Positions 24,292 through 34,228 of a stretch of 64,000 nucleotides of DNA are shown here, piece after piece. Position 1 is the stretch's first letter; each line of letters begins with the position of its first letter. Under the pieces are notes generated by a model. That model had not been told where the DNA came from. It saw nothing but the letters and a program-made list of their open reading frames with translations, and searched no databases. The stretch lies in assembly GCA_019614645.1 (NCBI GenBank), contig JABWDB010000006.1, positions 744,001 through 808,000 of the forward strand, in the 5' to 3' direction. A program made the translations under genes and the position numbers. Source of the stretch: Stratiolaelaps scimitus. Lineage: Eukaryota; Arthropoda; Arachnida; Mesostigmata; Laelapidae.

Positions 24292-27200
24292 ATGTGTCGA
24301 GTTGAACTTTTCCTGTTCTCTATCTGCCTAATATGTACACCAACAGCGGTCACTGTAGCGACTCGCCTACGAGACGCCGCAGTGACGATCCCATCAAAAG
24401 ACGGTGTCCTCTGTATCGACCAGTCCGCTGTCACGGTCCCATCTGGCACTGTCCTAGTTCATCTGGTTAGTAGCCCTAGCCTCGATGCACCCACTTTGTT
24501 ATACAGCGCTTGATGTGCTGCTCCGGCCGGCTATGACGGGCGTCAGTGGTATACGGACAAGACATGCCCCTTAATCTATTTTCGGTCCCGGGATATTTGA
24601 GATCTCCGAGGAACTCATCATTCCTTTCTAGTAGAAACGTTTCACCTGTAAACGTGGATGTGGTGTATATATGTACATATTATATTGGCTGTTTGACTTC
24701 ACATTCTGCTCGACTGGGTTGAGGTCACACATTTGTGTCAAATGGCAATAGCCAAACGAGGTGCAATCAACCTTTTTACTATTTTTTTTTACCGAGAGCT
24801 TAAGCATATCTATGTATATTGCAGTTCCGAGAATAAACATTTGATTATGATATGATATGTAAGTTTCTATTAGACAAACTCGTATCCGATGTCTTATTAC
24901 GTGAGCCGTGTATTATAATAACAGCTGTCGACTGTTACCGACTTCGACGATGGTACTGGATGCAGTAGTAGGCGTTGTTCTTCCCATTCATTTTTCTAGT
25001 CTAACTCGGAAGTTCTATTTTTTAGATTCGAAGCTGGGCAGACCTCGACGCATTTCTTGCCGCTGCCTCTCGCGCTCCAAAGCACAACGAAACTCTGCTG
25101 ATCATTTACAAAATGAATGCAGATTTGCTAATTTCAGTTTTACCGCTTGCCAACGTTCTGCGAACGAACTTCCTAGCAGATCTCGCCTGGGTGCCTTCTT
25201 CAGAGCAGGAGGCCGAGCTCGTTCCGTCGAGAAAATACGTAGGCAGATTTTATTCATTTGTAGTATATACACACACACACACACACCGTATATTATACAT
25301 CGATCTAACGTTGAATAACACCGATCCGCTTGCCCCACGTCTGTGTATGCCAACGAGGGTATGCCTTGATTTGTTCTACCGGTATTATAGAGGAGATCTA
25401 AATAGTCTACATTATTTATCAATACGTTCAGCATGCCTATTTAAAAACGCGCTGCGTGAGCTCGGAAGTTAGCACCACTTTCCAGTAATGTCCAAATAAA
25501 GTTCACGTCATATTTATTATATAGTGGATATATTTAAGCATCACGCCCGCGTCTTCATTTCGTTACTGGCGCGAAGGTTATTTTATTGCACCGTCAGAAT
25601 ACCCAGACAGTTAAGCCGACAAATACAATGGTTTATTATGGAAAACGGTAACATCAACAAAGTGAACACCAAATATCTGTAAATGAAGCGAGTTTTCGCA
25701 AACTTCAGCCATTAGCATTGTATGTCTCCTGGACGAAATAGCCAAGTCGTTGTCCAGTCGAGTTTCAGTACAGTCACTCGTAAGAAGATGCGCTACTCGA
25801 TTTTGACGAATCAGCAGGAGATGCGCGACCATATACCATCGAATCTGATCCACTATGTGTTACATAATCATATGAGGAGAATGTATGAGGGGGAGTTCTA
25901 GATAGTCTGCGAGAGGCATAATGTTGGACTCGGAAGGTGGACGAGCATGGACAACTAATTACTTGGGTTCGGTTCAATGTAGTGAACTGATTTTACTTGT
26001 AGAGCAAGCGTCGGTCATTTTTATTCTCTGCTGTTGTCTATAGTTGCCTATATGTCGAAGGCTGCGGCCGTCCCACTGAAATGCGATCGGTATAGTTGAA
26101 GGCGCCGTTGTCTTAATGAGTCGATGTTTCCGCTCTAAATATTTAATAAAATTAAAATTGCAACTCGTATTCCACATCCAGGTTCTAATCTCGAATCCGG
26201 AAAATGGTCCATCGTTGGACCTGACCTCAGGGGACGCAACGTCAGCTCAAGGGAACCTAGTTGAAGTTCAGCTGGTAGCCCAGAAATATGCGAGCGATAT
26301 ACCCGGCATAGTATATATTTGCACCATAGCTTTGCTTGTCCTCGGTATCGGCACCACGAAAGCTTACGTCAAAGCCAATAGTAAGTGCTCGAATTCGTTT
26401 AAGCGTATCTGATTCGTTCAACTTTGTTCCAGTCTCGTGATACTCTTGTAGTTTATAGTTAAAATATCTATTTTACAAATTTTATCTGTGTAGAAACAAA
26501 CCGTGCACTGAATATATAATGACACCTTAAAATAGTCAAAGCTGTCTTTTTCCAGAAAGCGTAATAGAGATGGCTATGCTGATAATTTGAGCCAGACCAT
26601 CTTCTTAATTTAATCGCAACTATAGTTTCAACATTGACATTACGCAAAATCTTCAGGAGCTATATTCCTTGTTAACGTAAACCCCTGCCTGACCACAAAT
26701 CTATCTTTACTATCTTATCCACGACCTTCAGCAAAACACATACGTCGAACACAGCATTCACAATTGCAAGCTTGCTAGCTTATAAACGTTGTTTGCAATA
26801 CACCTTTTATTCAAAGGGGTACGTCTTTCACGAGTGTCAAAGCTGCAGCCTGCGTATTTTGACAGCTAGGGGCATTGGCGACCTAGCCACCTCGCGGACA
26901 GAGTTTTTATGAATCTAACAAAGTTCATATCGCACTGCAAGAGCGCGGTCACGCGTTGTGAAACAAGCACTCGTCAAACAAGCTGAGCATATTCTGTGCT
27001 TGACTCTACATTCCAAGTATTGATGTGCATGGGTACCATTTACTGACAACTTGAGGAAAGACACTTAAGATGCCTGCTACCTAATATCGATTGTGTCCAG
27101 GTGAATATCTCTATGTACAACGCCGCCGAGAGGCACGCAAGAAATCGATGAAAAAAGCTGACATCGTTCGAGCTTTAGGTCGATGGGATGGAGTCAATCT

Positions 27201-27632
27201 GCGATTGAACTCAGGCTATGTCTTAGTGACTCTCCAGCAGGTCAGTAACATCGAGGGGCCATCGTCGATGTGTAGATATTGCACACTTAGCACGAACCAA
27301 ACATGTGTAGAGAAACTGTCAGGGTATCTCAGCGAGGAAAAGTGAAATTTCCTTGCAGAACTATACAATTTGTCTATCGAAATATTAACGCTTAGTCAGT
27401 AGTTTTTAACGATTAGTCAAAAGCGTTCACGTCGAAGCCGTCAAACCTCGATTACTCTTCGATAGGGCTGCGCAGCCTCACGGACACCCTAGGTATCCGT
27501 TTGCTTTATGAGCACCTCATTCGGTTACTGGACGATTTGCCAGACACCCTAACTTTGGTACGACTTTCTTTTGAAACTCAAACATTTGGAACTGCGGCTG
27601 TACGCCGGGTGCCCAACGTAAACGCTGTAACC

Positions 27633-27665
<33 letters not shown>

Positions 27666-30600
27666 ACCTTAATAATAATTATGGTAAGAGTCATTAGTAC
27701 TATTACAGCTATAATAAGAACAAGGCAACAAAAAAAAACTCGCAACCATACCCTGCTCCTTCTGCGCATTTAAAATCCCGGCACTGTGAACGTCCTGGTA
27801 ACTAGCTCGATATTATAATCTATAACATATTTTATCGTCGCCTCATGCCAAGGCATTGAGCGTATAAAATAAACCTTTAGTGATACCTAAAGGTTACGTG
27901 CTAATGGCTGCGACAATGGGGAAGAACTGGAGGTCGACTCCAAAGCAGACATGCACATGTTACAGCTCACATTGTTATCATCTCTGAGAATTTCAAATTA
28001 TCATTGAGAATTTCTCAGATAGCTCCTGTTGGGCATCTTTGGGTCTTTACCTGAACAGGTGTAGTTTGACTTGCGATTAATCGAACGGTCGATCCTCGCG
28101 CGTTGCTGCTCGCTCTTTAACCTTCGGCGTCCGACGATGATAATTGTGGCGCAAATAATTCGCTCCTATTGCCATGACTAATCTGTCTGTTCCCCTTTAA
28201 TTATCTGTTTTCGCACAGATCTGTCTGATGCTGCTGGTGCTTTATTATTTTAATTGGACACTGACAGTGCTCAACATCGGTTTTCCAATCCTCTTCGTGT
28301 TGGCGTTTGACGACACCTTGGGAAGCTTGATCACTAAAGGTAGCAGAGAAATACGCGAAAATCGATCAGAAATACGCGATGGCGCAAACAGTGAGAATGA
28401 GTAGTCAATATTATGATTACTATCGTTATTAGTAACTCGTAGTTCGTCACAGGCTCGACACGACGATACAATTGATAACGACAGTCGAAATTTACCTCCT
28501 TCACTAGTGCTTCACTGTTACCGCTTGTTCGAGTCTCGTGATACAGTATCCGCTTGAAGGGAAGTGTGCCATTTTTCTCGGCTTGAGCTTATTGAGGTTA
28601 ATATGAAACCGTTCAAGTGATCACTCAGTGATGCAAATAGTCATTGAACAAATACTAATTCATTTCTACGTTGGACTATTCCAAGTTACATTTCTACCTG
28701 GCAACCGTTTTGTTCCGGCTCCCTGCATTGGCAAGGTCAACCCGCTTCGTCTACTGTTCATTATCGTGCCAATTTCTGCGGCGATTGTCTGGTACATACA
28801 ACGAAGACGATATTCCCGAATCTGGGTCTTGCATGTACGTACAATATTTGTGTCATGCATTGTATTTTTACTTGGTTCATTTATTCTCGTAGTATTTGCA
28901 GATGCTTGTTTTTTCTGATTCAGATCTCAATGCATAATAGGATATCGAAATACGCCCTTCAGCACTAGACTCAGATATTCAAGCTGTTGCGGCGAATGTG
29001 GAAGAGGCTATAAAGACCCCTGAGCTCTTTGCTGGCTTGTTGTCAATACTAATAATACTCGTCATACGCTGTTGCGACCCTTACAAAGGACTTCGAGGTT
29101 TGATTTGGTGTGGCTTTGCAGGGCGTAATGGTCCGGTGTAGCCCACGGTCAAATATCTGGGTCTGGTCATTCATGAATCACTTAGATGGCATCATGCTCA
29201 TCTTGGAGCTCCCCTGCCTAAATGCTATGCTGTAATTTCCTCGATTCGTCGCCTTAGAAAACGCGATATTTCCGTCTATAGGTTAATTTTGACGTTCAAA
29301 TAAAAAACCGCATTTAAATTAAAAAAAAAGTAATGAAAATACAGTACTAGCCCATTACAGAAGTCTCACCCTCCCCCTCTGTCTCGCTGTTACAGAATTT
29401 CATGTCTGCTACGATGTGTATATGGCTCTTGAATCTCATGCGAATGCCTTCGTTATCTGTCGCCCTCGTTGTGTCACTGCTGCTGGCCCTGTATGATTTC
29501 TTTATGGTCTTCCTGACACCGGCATTCACCTATGACGGCAAGAGCGTGATGGAGACAGTCGCGAGGGGTACTCAGGGCGAGCAAATGCCGATGGTCCTAC
29601 AGGTGCCACCATTCACCTATGGGGCGAAGTAAGCCTGAAACACTTTACACTCTCTTATGCTGTATTTTCCTTGCGTCTCGTTGATTTAGGCTGACACACA
29701 GGTGAAAATAAAGAAACGTACACTGCCCCATAAAAAAGTGGAATCAACTATTGTCTACGAGGAGCGAATCCGGCCTGAAGACGGCAGAGTCTACCTCGTA
29801 TCCTCCTACGGATGATCTTGGCAGAGCTCCGCAGGTTGCCTTCGGTAATGTCGGGCAGCTATAACTGCGGGATGTTCCTCATCGCCCGACCTCACCGGCG
29901 GCGCGACCGAATCGAGGCGGTGTTGAGCTCGGATTGCTCAATCGAGCAATCTTAGAAAGTGTTGTTATCCAACATGACTGTTACATCACCATGATGATGA
30001 TAATAGCAATGTAATTTTGTTTTGCCTAAACTTAACATTTGTATGCCAGTTAGATAACTACTGCAGACGCATGGCCTCGTAAGGCCTTGTACACGGCTGA
30101 GTTGCAGTCCAATTTACAAAAAAGCATATCTAACAAATTTACTAAATATCGTTTTTTTTTTTGTGGGACCCAATTTCGTTCAGCCGACTCTGTGGAATTA
30201 GTTTAGAATAAATCGATATGACAGTACATTTCTTAATCTTAATTATCTCTCCATTTACAGCTACCCAGAGTGTTCCGGTTCCATTAAAGGCTTCATCGGT
30301 ATGGGCGATTTCATCATTCCAGGTTTTGTGATAGCCTACTTTGGAGCGTTCGATGCCCAGTGTCGCCGGAACAGCTATTTCAAGTTCAGCTATTTAGCGA
30401 TAACAGCGTACGTGGTCGGTCTCATCGCGACCTACATTTCCAGGGTAGGTTAACATTGTCCTTTAAATGTCATCCTCGCTCGTCTCTATCGCCCAACGCA
30501 AATCTGACATCGAGGGCCATAGAGCAAGGATGCAAAATGTAACCAGAGAGAGAGAGAGACAGAGAGAGAGATAATGAGAGGCCGAAGGCCATTTATTTAA

Positions 30601-31368
30601 TGTTTCACTAGTTTCGAGCGGCGGGCTACTCCCTCGAGGAGTTGTTCTCGTTGTTCCCTTGTAAAACAACTGCTACTACTGCTACTTCGGTATAGTCGCC
30701 TGCCAGATGGCCTGGCGGATAAATGGAGAAGCTGTTCTCCAACTTTGTGAATTTTACGCTTGACTTGCCTTTTGCTCTCACCTACCTACCTGGCGGCCAT
30801 TGCTTCTGAAGAACGTCATGAACACGGCCCAGCCAGCGCTCGTGTTCATTATGCCCTCGCTATTCATCTTTCTCATCCCGGCGACCCTGATCTGTCGAGT
30901 CTGGCACGGTTAGTGATTGTGCTCCTATGATCTAATCTATTTATATGTAGGTTTGTATGAACGCTGAAACCGTTATAGACGTTCATGAGAGAATTGCGAA
31001 ATTGGTAAAAGTCCGAACAATGCCAGATAGTTCACGCAATATATATAATATATATACGAATGAAAAGCTCAGAAATGTTACCTCCCTCATTCATGACATA
31101 GGCAAGGTAGGCATTTTATATATATATATATATATATAATATATAAAATGCCTACCTTGCCTATGTCATGAATGAGGGAGGTAACATTTCTGAGCTTTTC
31201 ATTCGTCATTTTCCATGATCTTTATTGTGTTCCGACTATAATTCGCTCGAGCGTACATGTTATATGTAGTAATAAAATTCCAAAAGTGATACTGATTGTT
31301 TCGCAATTTCAGAGGTTTGGACTGGGGATTTTCTCGGAACGAACAAGGCTAGCGAGAAGCATGAATAA
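24292..31368 (+). CDS. SPPL2: Signal peptide peptidase-like 2, intramembrane aspartyl protease
   Basis: Ten coding exons: 24292-24465, 25026-25238, 26182-26380, 27101-27240, 28219-28339, 28686-28834, 29396-29628, 30261-30444, 30812-30908, 31313-31368. They join in frame to 521 residues. Order: signal peptide (MCRVELFLFSICLICTPT); luminal region of about 150 residues where SPPL2 proteins carry a PA domain; TM1 at about 168-186 (IPGIVYICTIALLVLGI); a basic loop (RRREARKKSMKK); TM2 with LYYFNW; TM6 with the catalytic YD (D366, LALYDFFMVFLTP); TM7 with the GxGD motif as GMGD (D426); and the PAL motif (QPALVF, about 478-483). SPPL2 enzymes cut type II membrane stubs in Golgi/endosomal membranes. 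The chain ends RVWHG-EVWTGDF, like the VW...FW end of family members. The exon starting at 28686 could instead start at 28638, adding 16 residues. The last exon is small and rests on homology to the family's C-terminus. Family assignment is firm; the first two exons are less conserved and less sure. Confidence 0.9.
24794..24839 (+). repeat. Dispersed repeat family A, copy 2 (in SPPL2 intron 1)
   Basis: Runs T-rich, CGAGAGCTTAAGCAT, TTGCAGTTCCGA, AATAAAC on the plus strand, opposite in orientation to the copy at 12758-12812. It lies in the first intron of the SPPL2 gene, with the AATAAA in the sense of transcription. Confidence 0.55.
27633..27658. repeat. (AT)n microsatellite in SPPL2 intron 4
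   Basis: Pure TA dinucleotide run, followed by ATA/ATT-rich sequence up to about 27,700. Confidence 0.9.
29142..29303 (+). pseudogene. Non-LTR retrotransposon (LINE) reverse-transcriptase remnant
   Basis: A 53-codon open stretch begins PTVKYLGLVIHESLRWHHAH and ends at TAA. The VKYLG-(x)-ID/IH-x-x-L-x-W-x-x-H pattern is the conserved block just after the polymerase core of jockey/R1/I-type LINE reverse transcriptases. It is followed by a positively charged IRRLRKR segment. It sits in the SPPL2 intron between 28834 and 29396, in the same orientation as the gene. No 5' or 3' end of the element is visible, so it is a short decayed insertion. Confidence 0.7.
31056..31206. repeat. Perfect fold-back (arms at least 65 bp) around an AT core
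   Basis: The left arm starts ACGAATGAAAAGCTCAG at 31056 and runs through GGTAGGCATTTTATAT. The right arm is its exact reverse complement, ending CTTTTCATTCGT at 31206. I find no mismatch over at least 65 bases per arm. Only a (TA)n core separates them, so the whole 151 bp is essentially one palindrome. It lies in the last intron of the SPPL2 gene, between the exons ending 30908 and starting 31313. It could be a MITE or fold-back element, a long hairpin in the pre-mRNA, or a template-switch product. Confidence 0.9.
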
Positions 31369-31369
31369 A
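31364..31369 (+). terminator. AATAAA overlapping the SPPL2 stop codon
   Basis: The last coding triplets are CAT GAA TAA followed by AG. The AATAAA hexamer therefore spans the stop codon (31366-31368). Whether it is used for cleavage is unknown; if so, the 3'UTR would be only some tens of bases. Confidence 0.35.
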
Positions 31370-31684
31370 GTTTGCCTGGTCAAATAATCGGTATGTTGTT
31401 TGGCTATGCTATAGCGACGTTCCAATATTCACTTTATTTCATATCGATACAAAATGACGATGTTTCTGACCTAAATATTACCGATTTTGAGGATATTGAC
31501 CTGCGATTAGTTATCACTCATCATCATAGCTAGTGAAATCCATTTGGTAACATAGAGAACATATATTGTGTTATACAGTAGGCCGTAAACAACATCTCTG
31601 AATGGTTGCCTAGCTTCGTTGCATTGTTCATCCCTTAAGTCGAGTACCATCTGCATAAAGTAGCTCTTCATGATAGCTGCCATC

Positions 31685-31719
<35 letters not shown>

Positions 31720-32931
31720 GTGTGTGCTATTTATCCGTCAAGTGGCAAAGCACTCGGGGATGCAAGAATCCCGCTAGTATGATTTTATGAAACATATTTT
31801 CGAAGGTGAACAAGCGCTCGGTTAGAGTTAGGCTGCCATTGTCAGAATGGAGTTCAAGGTGAACAAATCGGTCAAATCGTCATCGACCAGGCTGGCCTAC
31901 ACTTAGCAGAACAATACCCCTTAGACCGTGTTGTAAAGTAAGTAACCTGCGTAGCACGCTTATTCTGAAAGCTGATCTCAACTGTGCAAGTGACATGTAC
32001 AGTGATAACCCCTGGTGCTCAACTCCTATTGACAACCGAGCCGATACAATGGGAACCCCGATCGTAGTCAAACCTTACTTAGTGGGGAGCACATAGCCAG
32101 AACGTTTGAGAGAGGATACGAACCGCGGATCACGAGATCGGAGACGAGCAAGATTGTGCGAGTTGTTTTCATACCCGTGTATATAGCTAGCTGGCTCATC
32201 GATCGGTGTTTCGAGAATCTGTGCGGGACTAAGTATTCAAAACAGTAAGACGCAGGTTTGGCTTGTACTTTTCAGGACCAGCACAAACAATTTAACAGTC
32301 GGCTGCCCTGCAAAAATAGTTGACTTACGTTAAATCTACGGCGAACGGCTTTTGTATAATTCGAGAACATCTATTCATTTATATTGTGAGGTGTGTAGCG
32401 CAGCAATCAACATCAATCTCAAAACTGAATTGTTCATTAAAAAAAAACCATATAGTTTAGGTAGATTTGTATTTCTTCACTGTCCTAATACTGCTCAGAA
32501 AACTAAAGATCTATTTTCTAGGGGGACATCTGATAATAATAATAATAATGATAATAGTTATAATGACCAATTTTGAGGATCCTGCCTTGAAGAAATGCTC
32601 GTACATTGCCGGATGAATTGGGCCCACATAATAAATATTTAGGCAAACGCTTGCGAAGGGAATCTTAGAATACACATTCAAACTTCCTGGCCGACTGTTT
32701 GCACACAAAACATATGAATTTGAAATCATTAAGACGATTTAATGATAATCTATTTTGATCCGGGAAGGAAGTTAGTCCGACTGGTCCATTTAGACATCGT
32801 GCCTATAACAGCCGCAGGATTGCCTCACTGTACGTTAGGTGACAGCCGTTGATGCATACAGAAACCCCAAAGACCTTGATGCCCGGCAGCTTTGTCCTAT
32901 CCATAATAAAGGGTAATTTGTGAAGCTTGAC
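31369..32931. other. Intergenic, microsatellites only
   Basis: Contains an (AT)n run at about 31686-31716 followed by (TG)n, and an ATA run near 32535-32560. No coding sequence supported. Confidence 0.5.
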
Positions 32932-33008
32932 TGATTTATTAAAGGAACTGCATACAGTGCTTAAGTTTTCTTATGTAGCATGCAACGGGATTCGAACCTG
33001 CGCGCCTC
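32932..33008 (-). repeat. Dispersed repeat family A, copy 3, with a tRNA-like B-box
   Basis: On the minus strand a B-box (GGTTCGAATCCCG) at about 32986-32998 is followed by AACTTAAGCACTGTATGCAG, TTCC and AATAAA ending near 32932. This is the only copy where a polymerase III promoter element adjoins the repeat, hinting that family A is the tail of a tRNA-derived SINE. I cannot place an A-box. Confidence 0.5.
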
Positions 33009-33625
33009 AAAACACCACAAGTGAATATATTATAATACTAAATTATCATCACTATCATGAATTCAACGATATATATAATATATAATAACTGTGCAATTAT
33101 TGGACAGCTGGCGTTAATTATATAGACGTACATCCGCTTCAGCTACTGGTAGTTCTGGAAAAACGATCGTCTGTATTTCGGTTGTAGGAATAAAAAATTA
33201 GAACTGTGCTGAGCCTCTGTGGCGGTTACACGTGCTGTCTTCACTAACGTTAAAACAAACAAATTGCCCGTTTGTATACGGCGATCCCCCGTATATATAT
33301 ATGTATATATATCGGATCAGAAATAGGCACTTGAACCCGTATCGGTTTCATCTGTAAACCTATTCTCGATTCTTAGTTGCGATGCTATTCCTCCTAACTG
33401 TTCTCCGGTGCTGCTAAGCGCATTGGTAAAAGTTGATATTCTGTCAAAGCAACGCATAGGCTCGGTCAAACAAAATTCTTGATACACTCACTATCTGCTG
33501 TCCCTGCGAAACATGACTGTGTGATCTTAACAGATGCAGGATAATATGAACAAATCTTTGAAACCCCTCGGGCCGAACTACACTTCCGACTGCGGTTACG
33601 CTTGAGTTAACAACAAGAAAACGTT
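33009..33625. other. Intergenic, nothing supported
   Basis: AT-rich, with TATA runs near 33070-33090 and 33290-33312. No gene, RNA or repeat otherwise identified. Confidence 0.5.
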
Positions 33626-33780
33626 TTCTAGGCTGACCCTCAATTGTTTCCCTATGTGACGAGCCTCGACTCCGAAGTAGGTTTAGTACGAAGTGCACTA
33701 CTACTAATACCTAGGCATTACTATGAAGACATATCGGAGCCACCTTGACTTTATTGTTCGACCGAATCGTACCTGGAACT
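33626..33780 (+). repeat. Dispersed repeat family B, copy 1
   Basis: Begins with GGCTGACCCTCAATTG, continues CCCTATGTGACGAGCCTCG and ends about 130 bases later near CGTACCTGGAA. The same landmarks in the same order occur at 62630-62760 (TGACCCTCAGCTG, CTATGTGACAGACCTCG, CGTACCTGGCAA). The middle is diverged. No coding capacity is recognised. Confidence 0.55.
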
Positions 33781-34180
33781 AATCCATAGATAAAAACAAT
33801 GACAGACAAACCCAAAGATCCTCCGCATCTGACAGGATTTCAACCCAACTCGTACGCTCGAGATAGATTAGAAGAGGCAGCGGGAGAGACGGCCGACGTC
33901 GCGTTGTTGCTGAACCTTAAGTTTGTGCGCCGAGTATTGGTGGGAGCTGTGGTCCTGAAGCATGGCGGAATATCGACGGTTATTTTCATTAGAAGTGTAT
34001 TCTATCGTTCATCTGCAGGCGAAGCTGAACTGCTCGCAACACAGCCGCCATCGGTTGGTTCTCGGGTAATACCATTTCTAATATTTGCATGAACGCCACG
34101 ATCTGTCTGGTTGCACAAAGTGCGAAAATAGAACTGAGATTTCATTGCACCGACTCGGATGATCAAGGTAAAGGTTTTAT

Positions 34181-34228
34181 TGGTTTATTAAAGGAGCTGC
34201 AATTTTACAATGCTTAAGCTCTCTTAAG
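34181..34228 (-). repeat. Dispersed repeat family A, copy 4
   Basis: On the plus strand GGTTTATTAAAGGAGCTGCA, then TTTTACAATGCTTAAGCTCTC. On the minus strand this gives the CTTAAGCAT ... AATAAA order shared by the family. Confidence 0.6.
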
